In this document: piece by piece, positions 44,378 to 56,800 of the stretch
How positions within the stretch are numbered: position 1 is the first letter of the stretch
Layout of the letters: every line of letters begins with the position of its first letter
NCBI GenBank assembly: GCA_020631735.1
Contig: CM036158.1
Coordinates: forward strand, 86,057,421-86,121,420
Reading direction: 5' to 3'
Origin: Saccharum officinarum
Lineage: Eukaryota; Streptophyta; Magnoliopsida; Poales; Poaceae
Length of the DNA: 64,000 nt
Notes under the pieces: generated by a model
Seen by the model: only the letters and a program-made list of their open reading frames with translations
What the model was told of the DNA's origin: nothing
Databases searched by the model: none
Program-made: the position numbers and the translations under genes

Positions 44378-44848
44378 TCAGAACAGCTTGCTGAATTCAG
44401 TCTCCTGTGTTGGTTCACCAATTCGGGGGAAGAATGGATCCCTCTCCAGCATCGTCTGCAGTGAGTCCATCATCCTCACCATGGATGCCCACAAGAATGG
44501 CGCCGAGCAAAATGCATATCCAAAGACTGCCAGCCCTCACAACACCATCATGGTACATGGAATGCCATAACGATGAGCATGGCCACTATCACTCGACGCG
44601 CCACGTCGTAAGCACGTCAAGTGGTGGGAGCAGAAAAACATTGATAACGAGCACTGACAAGGCAAGTGCACCAAATAGGTAGATGGACCAGCCATGATTG
44701 GGTGAACTGTGCGTGGGATCACAAAGAAAATGGAATATGCAGCCAACACAGCCACAATTGCAGCCAGCTTGATCAGCCATTGCACCAGAGCACTTTGCTT
44801 CTCAGGCCGTCGGTTATAACACAGTTTGGTCATCCCTGGCCTTGCCAA
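44378..44848 (-). pseudogene. unrecognised multi-pass membrane protein, C-terminal fragment with frameshifts
   Basis: The reverse strand encodes, across shifting frames, PEKQSALVQWLIKLAAIVAVLAAYSIFFVIPRT, then WSIYLFGALALSVLVINVFLL, then VIVAMLIVMAFH, then GLAVFGYAFCSAPFLW and a soluble end DPFFPRIGEPTQETEFSKLF with TGA at 44378-44380. That is about four hydrophobic segments and a short acidic tail, too coherent to be chance. Frame changes lie near 44695, 44600 and 44530. No catalytic motif was recognised. The 5' part would lie in or beyond the gap at 44872. It may be a decayed gene, or indels may be assembly errors near a gap. Confidence 0.45.
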
Positions 44849-44871
44849 TCTGTGACTGTTATGATAACTAT

Positions 44872-44971
44872 NNNNNNNNNNNNNNNNNNNNNNNNNNNNN
44901 NNNNNNNNNNNNNNNNNNNNNNNNNNNNNNNNNNNNNNNNNNNNNNNNNNNNNNNNNNNNNNNNNNNNNNN
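44872..44971. other. assembly gap (100 N)
   Basis: Exactly 100 unknown bases; real length unknown. It lies between the membrane-protein fragment and gypsy-like LTR sequence. Confidence 0.99.
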
Positions 44972-45051
44972 ACATTGTCATCTCCACTTAATCTATCATG
45001 TTAGAGCTCAATTCCACTGCTTAATGAGTGACAAACACCTAGGGTGTTATA
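44972..45051 (-). repeat. gypsy-type LTR end
   Basis: On the reverse strand the sequence just after a polypurine tract starts TATAACACCCTAGGTGTT, a mutated form of the TGTAACACCC start common in grass Ty3/gypsy (Tekay-like) LTRs. It runs into the gap after 80 bases. Confidence 0.55.
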
Positions 45052-45068
45052 GCCCTCCCCCCTAAAAG
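45052..45068 (-). other. gypsy polypurine tract
   Basis: CTTTTAGGGGGGAGGGC on the reverse strand immediately before the LTR start; the GGGACGCGATTCTTTTAGGGGGGAG context is typical of chromovirus-type gypsy elements. Confidence 0.6.
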
Positions 45069-47732
45069 AATCGCGTCCCGAGATTCGGAATGGAAGACCT
45101 TTTTAAGGAAAGAGGCACGTTATCTAGTTCCCATCATCTGCTATAGCATTCGGCTACAAAGCTTGACAGTGTGGAACAATTTGGTCAAGGCACTTTCTGA
45201 TACTTGCTCTTCATGGTCAACTTGTCTGAAGAATTTCCTTCATTGACTTCCATGAAGTATTGTTACTTTGGAGGATTCCAGACAACGCAGTACTTCGTTT
45301 CAGTCTACAGAGATCATTTGGCCCATAAGCTACCCCCACACAAGTATTTAATTCTTTAGTGAATCACAGCATAGGCCATATGAACTTTACACTAGACCGA
45401 AACCTTCAGAAGTATACTCATGGATAGGATCCTATGTTCCCAAAGTTTGAAAAGCAGTCCTCTACCATAATGGCTTGAGTACAACCTTTCAAAAAGGTGA
45501 GATTATAGACGACAAACATTCTCTGAGGCCATAGGATACTTACTAACCAATAGACAGGGTCTATGTTGGTCGTAAATGTTCAAACATTCATATATCAGCT
45601 AATGGAAAGCTACTTACTATTCCATGTGTGTAGTTCTCTTTCTCTGACAACAACACTGTATTATCTGAGTCTTTCGATGGTCAGTGAATGTGATAGCTGA
45701 CTCTGTCGACTTCCTATTTCTGCCAACAGTTATCTAATAAGATTCTTTTATCCAAAGACAACAGTTATCTGGGTTGAATCAGATGCAACCTCTTGGTAAA
45801 AACATGTATAAGGTACCAAAGTATGTCATCATTGGAAAATAATTCCCAAAGAAAGATGTAACGAGGCCTTAAGGACAACAAAAGTTGTAATATTTACTAA
45901 ACCACGGGAAGTAGTCTACCACCAAGCGATTGAGTAAAATTTTCCTTGGTGACTTAGTTGTACTGTAAGTTGAGTTGACTTGCAGCATAACAACTTTGTC
46001 AGGCCAACTTTCACCTTGAGGCTTCCTTTTTAGGATCAAACAGCAGCTCAAAGATGAAAAATCTGTTGTTTGACACTTTTCAAATTGCTTTTGACTTGAG
46101 ATGGTATAAATTGATTTGCAGAGCACCAAGGCTGCTCGTACATTGGGGATACGAGAAAGCAAAAGCAAATGAAAGAGTGTAAACTAGTATCTATGAGACC
46201 TCAAAAGGGCCATCCAACCGCAGATCTCGACTATTAATTTTCATACCAATTCGAGGATGCACACGCTTTGAACTTGCAGGTTACTTTTGCAAGGCAAAAC
46301 ACATACTCTGCCTGGAGAACATTTCTACAAGGATAAGGAACCGCTTCCGAATATTCCTCAACACTTCAATCAGTAAAGTTATGAACAAACCGTTTGTGGC
46401 ACCTAAGGCACAAGGATGATGATCGAAACTAAGGACATGCTTTCTCTAATTCTTCACTTTAACTGATAGAACACCTTGCACTGTTTGTGTGATTGTCCAA
46501 GATGGAATTGACTTAATTGCAATGACTCTGGACGATAGAGTATCACTCCAGTTATTGGCTAGTTGATTAACTTCTTGTTGGTTATTGCTCTGTAAGACAT
46601 AGCCTTCGTAGCTACCAAGGAGTCATTACCTAATTGGAGATTAACCTTCCTATTGGTAACTAATCAGTTGTCTCTCAACACTAAAAAGTTCCAAATCTTC
46701 ATTCTTGACCACAATAATTGTGGTTGATACAGAACAGATGGTTGCCATCGAAGTCAGTAGATAAGGAGTCACATCATAGATGATTGATTTCGATTGTATG
46801 GTCATTATGCATACAAAGGTTAAGACTTGCTTAATGTGACAATCGATTCTTATCCAACAGATGACTTGTCCAACATTAAATGTTGTGTGTCCTTTTTATC
46901 CAACAGAGATGAGATACTTTACTCACTAGATGGTGGCCGTCAATAAAGGGACAACTAAGCAAAGTCACTTGTCTACAACCTATTGCAGTCTGTTAATGTT
47001 TATGTCGGTGGCCTGTTCTTCAAAGGTTAACCTCTTAGTAACTTTAGGAGGAAGTTTTACTACTTTTGGTTCAATATAAGGGTCTTTCGATAAGATATGG
47101 GAAAACAATCAAGGAAGAAGGTCATGTGAACATCACATCAGTGTTGTTCTGCAATGGATTATGATTAGAAACCATGATACCAGCGCGTGCCGAGCAGCAC
47201 AACCTTGTGTGTGCACCCACAGGAGGCTCTCGGTTTCATCGCGGCACCATTAGTTGCTACTCACAACACCATTACTGAACATGCGCCTGATGAGAAATTT
47301 CAAATGGCATAGATTGGGTTGTCAAGATAGATGAATGAATTTGCAAGCACACGATTTAGAGGCCATAGCAGAGATACATTGCGTCACACTAGCTAACCAT
47401 TAGGAGAGGTAACCGGAAGGTCCAACATGGATTTGGGTACGATCTCCACAACTGGCAATGTACGAACCATGGTCAAAGGCTAGCGTTGATGAAAGTTAAC
47501 TTGGTTGGTCAGTCGACAAGGGTCTTCACAAAAAGGGTTGGAAAACATCCACGGCTTATACAAACATATAGGAGAACTCAACTTTGGGCTTTTGGTCAAG
47601 CAAAGGCATGGATACAAACATTCAAGGGCTAACCACCAAGTCTACAGGCTCAGGCTCCTAAGAGAGAAACCTAATTGAAGACAACAACCATACAATTACG
47701 TAACGTGAATGTTGTTCTAGGATAAAGCTATG
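45069..47732 (-). other. non-coding remains, probably 3' internal part of a gypsy element
   Basis: 2.66 kb without a coding frame of useful length on either strand. Its position next to the PPT suggests the non-coding segment downstream of a gypsy pol, heavily decayed. It is cut at 47732 by Sirevirus copy 2. Confidence 0.4.
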
Positions 47733-49339
47733 TGAAAGGATCAAGATGCCCAAGAGGGGGGGTGAATTGGGCTTTTCTAAAAAATAAATGCAAGAAATAA
47801 ATCCTACAAGCCGGAATTCACCCCTAGTGTCTACTTGTGTTCCTAGAGAGTCTACCGATACAAAGTTTTGCACCCTAGTTTCCAAACCTAGTCTAGCATG
47901 GCAAGTCTAGGAATGTAAACAAGCAATGAAAGTAAATACGAGAATGTAAATGCTTGAATGTAAATGTGCAAGGAACACGGCGATGTTTTTCCGAGGTATC
48001 GGAGAGTCGCCACTCCCCACTAGTCCTCGTTGGAGCACCCGCGCAAGGGTGTCGCTCCCCCTTGATCCGCGCAAGGATCAAGTGCTCTCTACGGGTTGAT
48101 TCTTTGACACTCCGTCGCGGTGAATCACCCACAACCGCTCACAAGATGAGTTGGGTCATCCACAAGCTCCTCCGGATGATCACCGAACTCCCAATCACCA
48201 CCAAACCGTCTAGGTGATGGCGATCACCAAGAGTAACAAGCTAGAACTCTCACTTGACCACTACGAGCCCAAATGAGAAAGTGGATGCACACTTGCTACT
48301 CTCTAATCGCTAGTGAGGAACTCTCAAGCTTTGATTCTCAAATCTCTATCCTCACTAGTGCTCTTGCACTCCCTTGCACTCCAAAGATGTTTATCAGCTG
48401 ATCAAATGAGCAAGAGACCTCTAAAAGAGGTGGTGGGGATGTATTTATACACCCCACAAACAAAACGAACCGTTACCTGCTGACTCAGCAAAACACGAGC
48501 TGACCGGACGCGCCGGTCGAACTGACCGGACGCGCCGGTCGCTCGTAACGGTCGAAATCCGAAAAACAACTGAGTGACCGGACGCACCGGTCAGAGGTGA
48601 CCGGACGCGTCCGATCGTGCAGGGAGCATACTGTACTCGCACCGGACGCGCGGCCGCGTCCGATCGGTGATGACCGGATGCGTCCGGTCGTCTCTGGACC
48701 TTACTGGACTGTGACCGGACGCGCCGATCACACCCAGGTCACGTCCGATCGGGTGTTTCCCTCAAGTGACACGTGTTGACTTCTGACCACCGCGTCCGGT
48801 CCTCGCGAGGACCGCGTCCGGTGTTCAGAGTTGAAACCCTAGCCGCGGAACTGTACTGACCGGACGCGTCCGGTCATGCCGAGGACCGCGTCCGGTCATG
48901 GGAAAATAACCCGAAACACTCCGAAACGCGTCACAACTTGAACCAAGTTGCTTCCAACTGAACTTTGAGCTATTCTAGAGCTGCCTAGCGCCAAGTTTAA
49001 CAAGTGTGCACCACACCTAAACATAGGACTCGCCTAGGTCAAGCTACCCGCTCATGCCCCCCTTAATAGTACGGCCAAAAGAGAAAAACGAAGATCCTAA
49101 CGACTATTCCAAATGTCTCTCAACACCTCGACATCCGGAACTAACCGTCCTTAATCTTGACGTCACTCTTTTGAAAACCGAAACGAATTCCATCAAGGGG
49201 CATGAATACCATGGTGCCCAAAGCAGTTAAAACCTCCATGACCTAACTTACCAAAGTTTCTGCAAAACACACGTTAGTCATGGTAATAAAGCGTTGTCAT
49301 CAATTGCCGAAACCAAACCTCGGGGCCTAGATGCTTTCA
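47733..49339 (-). repeat. 3' LTR of copy 2
   Basis: 1607 bp, TG...CA, full length. TATAAATA on the coding strand is at 48442-48449, with the palindrome cluster at ~48490-48900 upstream of it in transcription order. Confidence 0.92.
48490..48900. promoter_or_regulatory. palindrome cluster in the 3' LTR of copy 2
   Basis: Well-preserved words: GACCGGACGCGCCGGTC twice near 48502 and 48524, GACCGGACGCGTCCGATC near 48599, GACCGGACGCGTCCGGTC near 48858. The repeats alternate full palindromes with half-sites. Confidence 0.75.
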
Positions 49340-49353
49340 ATCTCCCCCTTTTT
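49340..49353 (-). other. polypurine tract of copy 2
   Basis: AAAAAGGGGGAGAT on the coding strand abuts the 3' LTR, identical to copy 1. An additional PPT-like tract, CCAAAGGGGGAGAGAG, lies at ~49755-49770 at the end of ORF3. Confidence 0.88.
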
Positions 49354-49749
49354 GGTGATTGATGACAACACTAAGATATAAAAGATTTGCGTTGAGGTTT
49401 TCGAGCATGCATGGTTCACATAAGCAAAAAGCAATAAGCATAAGGGTTAGGAATTGCTTATGTGTCCCAAGCCAAAAGAGTGTACTCATAAGATAAGATA
49501 AAAGGCGTTAGTACACAAACAAATATAGCTCATAAGAAATCAGAGTAAGGCACGGAAGCACAACCTTAAAGCTATAATTAACAACGGTGACAAGAGATAA
49601 CAATGTGACAGGATAAAACATTAAGACTCAAGGTTTATCTCACAACGACATGTCACACGAATGCAATGACTGAAAAGTAAACATGATGCATGAAAGTAGC
49701 ACACAGGAAAAAAAAACGAAAACCCTCTCTCAAAACTCCCCCTGAAACT

Positions 49750-52255
49750 ACTCTCTCCCCCTTTGGCATCAAGCGCCAAAACAGCTAATCTAAGGATCTG
49801 ATGGGGGACAGATGGAGTCGTGTCGGGTGCCGAGGTGCGCGGAGTAATCATGAAGTGTAGAGAATCACCCTCGGAATCTGAGCTATCTGGCTGACCCTCT
49901 GAAGAAGCATGTGGCTGTGTAACTGTCTGGGTCTGAACGGCAGGAACAGGTACTGTCGTAGTAGCAATAATAGGATCCGTCTGAGTGACCTGAGCCTGTA
50001 GCGAGCCAATAGCAGGAGGATCTGTGGAGGCAACTGACGAAGGTAGAGTCTCTGTAGTACCAGTCCCTGTCACTGGAGGAATAGCTGCCTCTGAAGCGGA
50101 CAACCCTGAAGAAGTAGCAAATGTAGTGTGCGAGGGCATCGGCTGACCAGTCAACTCGCTGTAGGTAGCACTGAAATCACCAAAAGGTGTGCCTGTCAGG
50201 AGGTGAGGGCGAGGCTGGTCTGATGGTGTAAACCCCGTGTGAATAGGCGTGAAGCTCGGGGACTGGAAAGACTGGGGAACCTGCTGCTGTGGAGATGTGA
50301 ACTGGAAACCCGGCTGTCCCTGACTCGATGGATCAGTAGATGGTAAAGCAGAAGTCAGGACGGAAACAGGCGGAGGAACCCCAACAGTGACTAGATGGCG
50401 CAGGAGGTCCAAGTACTGCTGCTGACTAGCTGCAGTCTGTCGCTGAATCTCGTACTGCTGTCGCTGCATCTCAACTTGTTGCCTCTAGATCTCAAGCTGC
50501 TGACGCCGAAACTCGTCCTGACGAGCCTGAATCTGTGCAAGTGCTGCAGCAGTGTCCTGAGCCTGTCGCTGTATTTGCTGTTGCTGCTGCTCCTGAGCCT
50601 GGGTCAACCTCTCAAGTATTGCCACCATGGCTGGGTCTGTGTGGGAGGCTGAACCAGAGCCACCGGCCTCGTGGTCGTGAGACCGAGGAGACCGGTACCT
50701 GGGGATGGGCTGGTAGTCCTCATCAGTGCTGTCAGATGTCCCATCCTCAGGAAGATCAGCAGGCTGAGCGTCAAGATCTGCAAGCTCTGCCTCTGCAAGC
50801 TCATCAACTGTGGCGTCCTGCTCAGCTGCTGTCTCAGGAACCTCAGGTCGCACACGCTGTCCTGGCACTAGGGCCTGATCTCTGGTGACTGACGCCCAAA
50901 GCTGACGGATATCATACTCAGGGAAAGCAGTAGTAGTATCTGATATCTCAGCTCGGATCTCTGCTGGCAGCTGAATGGATGATCTGATAATGAAGCAGAT
51001 CCAGTGTGCATAGGGCAGCTGACGATTACCCTTGAAGCCCTCAGCTATGGTGTCCTCCATCTCACTAAGTATGAGATCCCAAATGTCAAACTGAGTCTAT
51101 GAGAGGAGGTGGTGAACAACCCATAGCTGCATCCGAGTCAGTCCCTCTCTATAGCCAAGTCTAGGAAGTAGAGTGCGTCTGACTATAGCATCCAGAACTC
51201 TGGCGAGTGGTGTCAAACTGGCAGGCGTGCGTCGAGACCCTTCGCCAAAAGGCTCACGGAAGCAGGGTCGAACCAGGTCTGTAGGTGGCACTGCACCGCC
51301 ATGAGGGCGTCTCGGTGGAGGAGTCTGACCATAACACAGCTGATGTATCTTTGTGTCAGAAACTGGGAGTCTGAGAATCTCCCGCACTCTGGTGCTGTAA
51401 AGACGGTGATCGCGGCCTCGGAATGCAAAGTGAATGAAATCATGGGCAGGATCAATCCATAGTGAAGCATAAAACTCTCTGACCCATGTGCCGCAGTATG
51501 CACCTGTCCGTCCAAGAAGATCTGACAAGCCTGGCAGAAAGGACAGGTGCGGACGTAGCTGCTCTCCCACAACCTCAACTAGTGACTCAAGTCGACAGAC
51601 CCTCTGTGGTCGGAAAGCAATACCGCTGTCAACTAGAGCCCTGTAGAAATCCTCCTGAAGTGGGGTATAGAACCCTTCTGAAGCTCTGGGATCCCTCACA
51701 GGTGGAAACCACCGACTGACCTCCACGAACCTCAACCCCTGCACCTGACGTGCTGTAGCACCCCTCAAGTCAAAGTGCTCGACCGGGGGTGAACCTCTAG
51801 CTCTGGGAGGAGGACGTGCTCCACGTCGCTGGCCCTCTGGCCTAGGAGACACCTGAGTACGTGCGCGTGTGGAGCGGCGACGTACTGGAGACTGAGCTGG
51901 CTGCTCCTCTGTGTCCTGCTGTAGCCTCTGGAGCCTCTGTGGCCTCTGGAGGTGGATCAACTGACATACCCTCTGTAGCTCCAGTATCCTCAGTACCCTC
52001 AGTGGCCTCTGTGCCGAGCTGTCGACCTTCAAGATGAAAGCGACGCTCGCCTATGCGTATGCCACTGCTCCTGCCACCTCTCTCTGCCTGCTCTGCTGCA
52101 TCTGCCACGGCCTAAGCAATCTCTGCCTCTGTAAGTGTCTTCTTCTTCTTTCTGGCCATGACCTTGATACGCTTCCCACGTGCAATCTCAGACCGACGAG
52201 GAGGACTGTCGTCCCCGTCACCAGGAGCACCACCGGCGTTCTTGCAATGCACCAT
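49750..52255 (-). pseudogene. Sirevirus ORF3 (env-like position), copy 2
   Basis: ATG at 52255-52253 (MVHCKNAGGAPGDGDDSPP). Domain order: basic patch (KKKKT, possible nuclear signal); Ala/Glu-rich linker; ~330-residue folded part with FYTPLQEDFYRALVDSG, FYASLWIDPAHDFIHFAF, YSTRVREILRLP, RTLLPRLGYREGLTRMQ and LPYAHWICFIIRS; acidic linker; Gln-rich coiled coil (QEQQQQQIQRQAQDTAAAL); and a long Pro/Ser/Thr/Gln-rich tail. The length would be ~830 codons. The folded part resembles the putative plant transposon protein domain. No signal peptide, membrane helix or glycoprotein-like Cys pattern is visible, so calling it envelope is positional only. Damage: TAG at 52112-52114, 51097-51099 and 50485-50487, and a frameshift near 51920. 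Confidence 0.75.
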
Positions 52256-52710
52256 GCTGACAAACTGACCGAAAACCTCTGAAAGATGGTGAACTATCAC
52301 TCGAGAGGCTTGGCCTCAATCCGTATCCGCAGGCTTGGCCTCGGATTCAGCAAACTGATCTCACCCGACACACGGACAGACTCGCTGCAACGACGGAATA
52401 GAGAGATCTACTATAAGCACATATACAACTAAAAGGTACGAAACCCTAGAGATAGCAAGCATATGAGATACGATGTGAATCGAAACGCGAAGCTACCTCG
52501 GATTGACGAGACGACGGTGACAAGATGAGATGACCTAGATCGCGAGATTCCCCGAAATCGTCGGACGAGCTCTCGCGAAGAAGACGACGCGCGACAAAAC
52601 CTAGGGTTAGGGTTAGGGCAACTTGACGAAGAACGATCGGAGGCAAGTGTTAGGCAGTCCACTGTCGAAGGAGATGCTGGCAAGCAGGAGCGCGGCTCAC
52701 CGGCGGCAGT

Positions 52711-52817
52711 GGCGCGTGCGGGCGGCGGTGGCGCGGTGGCGAGCGGGCGTCGGTGGCGCGTGCGGGCGGCGGTGGCGCGGTGGCGAGCGGGCGTCGGTGG
52801 CGCGTGCGGGCGGCTGG
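52711..52817. repeat. 44-bp GC-rich tandem repeat
   Basis: GGCGCGTGCGGGCGGCGGTG recurs at 52711, 52755 and 52799 (third copy partial). Copies are essentially identical. It is absent from the matching spacer of copy 1, so it expanded after the copies diverged or lies in a fast-changing segment. Confidence 0.85.
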
Positions 52818-53019
52818 CGTGGGCAGGCACAGGCAGGGCTGGCGCGCGCGCGAGCGAGGGCCGGCGCGGGGCAGGAGACTCGGCTTGCCGGAGGCGAGGA
52901 ACACGGCGATGGCGCGGCGGCTCCGGCGGATTTGCGAGACGGCGGCGGAAGAGGCTCAGTTGGATTTAGAAAATACGGCCGAGGACGAACCGATATATGA
53001 AGGGTCAGATCCGCTCGAC

Positions 53020-53370
53020 GCGTGATGACCGGACGCGGTGGTCATTATGACCGGACGCGGTGGTGCAGCGTCCGGTCACACTCCAGTAAGCTCCTGAAGT
53101 GACCGGACGCGTCCGGTGAGGACTGACCGGACGCGGTCAGAGTCCGGTCGAGGGGAGCTCGGGAAATCGTCGCGAATGACCGGACGCGGTGGTGGTAACC
53201 GGGACCGGACGCGGTGGTCAACAGAGGCGCGTCCGGTGCAGCGTCCGATCAGTTGATCTAGAGTTGGTCTTCTGGATGACCGGACGCGCTGGTGGACGCC
53301 GGGACCGGACGCGGTGGTGAAGCATCACTGCGTCCGGTGCAGCGTCCGGTCCAGCGTCCGGCCACTGTTC
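53020..53370. promoter_or_regulatory. internal palindrome cluster of copy 2
   Basis: At least eight GACCGGACGCG half-sites, with inverted GCGTCCGGT partners 10-30 bases away, e.g. GTGACCGGACGCGTCCGGTG near 53100. Same words and density as in the LTR. Confidence 0.7.
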
Positions 53371-53858
53371 TTCGCCCTTCTTCGTTCCGAACTACGACGC
53401 GACTTCTCCCAATCAGGTTCCAATTCAAGAAGACACAAATAAACAGCAATTGGAACACGATATGAGTGACCTCACTCAAACCCTCAAATTTTTTAATATA
53501 GATTGCCTTAGGCTAGTATTATTTTTAAGAAAATAGGCAACAAACACCCAAGGAGCAACGTATGGCCATGCAATAGAGTTTTTGAACCTTTAGGAGCATC
53601 AAAATGCTCTCTCTATCCATGGACGAACACAGAGGTTGCTCAAAGCTTAACCGAAAAGAAACGACAAGAACAACAACCATGCATATGCAATGCAATACAA
53701 GAAGGTAAAACTAGAATGCTTGTCAAGTTTGATCCACGGTTAGGCTTCTTCACTCCTCCAAAGAAGGGTTATCGTAACCGTGTTAGCCAAGCCCTAAAAA
53801 CATTGCGATAAAAAAAACATGGCATATTATACAATGCAATGCAAGGGACAACACACGC

Positions 53859-56800
53859 TCATTTTTTAAAGTTGCTAGAATCAAGCACATTGAGTTCACT
53901 TCTTAACCTACAAAAAGTTGCCTCATCCAAAGGTTTAGTGAAGATATCCGCTAATTGATTTTCACTTCTTACACCTTCTAGTGATATGTCATTTTTAGCA
54001 ACGTGATCTCTTAGAAAGTGATGGCGGATATCAATGTGCTTGGTGCGAGAGTGTTGTACCGGATTGTTAGCAATTTTAACGGCACTTTCATTATCACATA
54101 AAAGTGGCACCTTTTCAAGAACAATTCCATAGTCTAGGAGGGTTTGTTTCATATATAAGATTTGTGCACAACAAGCCCCCGCGGCAATGTATTCCACCTC
54201 GGCGGTGGACAAAGCCACACTATTTTGCTTTTTAGATGACCAAGATACTAAAGATCTTCCAAGCAAATGGCACCCTCCGGATGTGCTTTTTCTATCAATT
54301 TTGCAACCGGCATAGTCCGAATCGGAATAGCCAACTAGTTGGAATCTAGCTCCATTGGGATACCAAAGACCAATGCTTGGGGTGAGCTTAAGATATCTTA
54401 GGATTCTTTTTACGGCACTTAGGTGAGGTTCTTTAGGGCACGCTTGAAAGCGGGCACACATGCACACACTAAACATGATATCGGGCCTAGATGCGGTAAG
54501 GTACAACAAGCTACCAATCATAGAACGATAGAGAGTTTGATCAACCGGTTTACCTCCCTCATCTAGGTCGAGATGTCCATTTGATGGCATTAGGGTCTTG
54601 ATTGGTTTGCATTCTTCCATCTTGAATCTTTTGAGAAGATCCTTGGTATACTTTTCTTGAGAGATGAAAATCCCTTCTCTCATTTGCTTTACTTGAAATC
54701 CAAGGAAGAATGTGAGCTCACCAATCATTGACATCTCGAACTCCTTCGACATCAATTCATCAAATTCCTTGCAATAATCTTCATTTGTTGATCCAAAGAT
54801 GATATCATCAACATATACTTGACAAATAAAGATCTCTCCATTAAACTTCTTGGTGAATAGTGTGGTGTCGACCTTCCCAATGGTGAAGCCCTTCTCAATG
54901 AGGAAGTCCCGGAGGCGCTCATACCACGCTCTAGGGGCTTGCTTGAGCCCATATAACGCCTTGGACAACCTATAAACATGATTAGGATATCTAGGGTCTT
55001 CAAACCCAGGAGGTTGATTAACATAGACTAGTTCATTTATAAAGCTATTTAAGAATGCACTTTTCACATCCATTTGATATAGTTTCATATCATGATGTGA
55101 TGCATATGCAAGGAGGATACGAATGGCTTCAAGTCTTGCAACGGGTGCAAAGGTCTCTCCAAAATCAAGACCTTCAACTTGAGAGAACCCCTTTGCAACT
55201 AGTCTTGCCTTGTTCCTCACCACTATGCCTTGGTCATCTTGCTTGTTTCGGAACACCCACTTGGTTCCAATGACTCTTGCACCTTTAGGATGCTCTTCAA
55301 GTGTCCATACTTGATTGCGGGTGAAGTTGTTCAATTCTTCATGCATTGCATTCACCCAATCCGGATCTTGAAGAGCTTCTTCTACATTTTTAGGTTCAAC
55401 GCAAGAGACAAACGAGTGATGTTCAACAAAAGAAGCTAGTTTTTGAGATCGAGTCATTACTCCCTTTGTAGGACTCCCTATGATGAGATCTTGTAGATGT
55501 GCTTGAAGTAGTGGTGAGTTTCTTCTATCAACCACTTGAGGAGGTGGATGGGGAGCATCAACATCTTGAGCTTGTGCCTCGGCTTGTTCATGAGAGACAT
55601 AAGTGTCTTCATTTTTAACTCTCTCATTCTTGTCATCATCTTGAGGCACACGTGATGAAGATGGTGGATCAACAATTTGTACATCGTCATCATCATCTTT
55701 TGGCTTGATGTCTCCCACCGGCATGTTCTTCATGGCCTCCCTCAAGGGTTCATCACCTACATCATCACAATTCTCAATTGCTCCTTAGGAGCCGTTAGAT
55801 TCATCAAATTCCACATCATATGTTTCTTCAACCAAACCGGTGGCATGGTTAAATACTCTATATGCTTTGGACTTTGATGAGTAACCAACAAGAAAACCAA
55901 TATCACAACGTCTTTGAAACTTCCCTAGGTGTTGATGCTTCTTGTAGATGTAACATTTGCAACCAAACACCCGGAAGAAAGAGACGTCCGGCTTCTTCCC
56001 ATTAAGCAACTCATAGGGGGTCTTGCCAAGAAACTTTTGTAGGAAGAGGCGATTTGAAGCATAGCATGCGGTGTTGATTGCCTCGGCCCACAACTTCTTC
56101 GGAGTGTTGTACTCATCTAGCATTGTTCTTGCAAGGGTGATCAAAGTTCGGTTCTTTCTCTCAACTACACTATTTTGTTGAGGAGTGTAGGTTGAAGAGA
56201 CCTCATGCTTGATTCCAATTTCATCACAATAAGCTTCAATGTTGGTGTTGTCAAACTCTTTGCCATTGTCACTTCTAATCTTCTTTATCTTGACTTCAAA
56301 TTCATTTTGAGCTCTCTTTGCAAACTTCTTGAAGCAATTTGCCACTTCGGATTTGTCATGAAGGAAGAAAGTCCATGTATACCTTGAGTAGTCATCCACT
56401 ATCACAAGACAATAATAGAGATTACCACCCAAGCTCTTGTATGTTGTAGGCCCAAACAAATCCATGTGTAGAAGTTCTAGCACTCTTGAAGTTGACATGA
56501 AAGCTTTGGTTGGATGAGTGTTTGCAACTTGTTTGCCCGCTTGACATGCACTACAAGGTTTGTCCTTTTCAAACTTCACATCCTTCAATCCTCTCACTAG
56601 TTCTTTCTTCAATAGCTTGTTGAGAGTGTTCATTCCAACATGAGCAAGCCTCTTATGCCAAAGCCAACCAAGAGAGGTCTTGGTGAACAGACATGTCATC
56701 AAATTTGCATCTTCGGAGGTGAAGTCAATAAGATAAAGATTGTTGTATCTAAAGCCTTTGAATATCACTTTCTTGTCATCTATCTTTGAAACTTCCACTT

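Larger units (their letters stand above)
52256..53858 (-). other. non-coding spacer between pol and ORF3, copy 2
   Basis: 1.6 kb with a GC-rich part (52680-52960) containing a 44-bp tandem repeat, a CCTAGGGTTAGGGTTAGGG stretch at ~52600, the palindrome cluster, and an AT-rich conserved part next to pol. Open frames on both strands here follow GC content. Confidence 0.6.

Noticed and set aside
52600..52619. GGGTTAGGGTTAGGG as a telomere remnant
   Set aside because: Only about two and a half TTAGGG units, whereas plant telomeres use TTTAGGG. It is inside the Sirevirus spacer and matches GGGTTAGG in copy 1.
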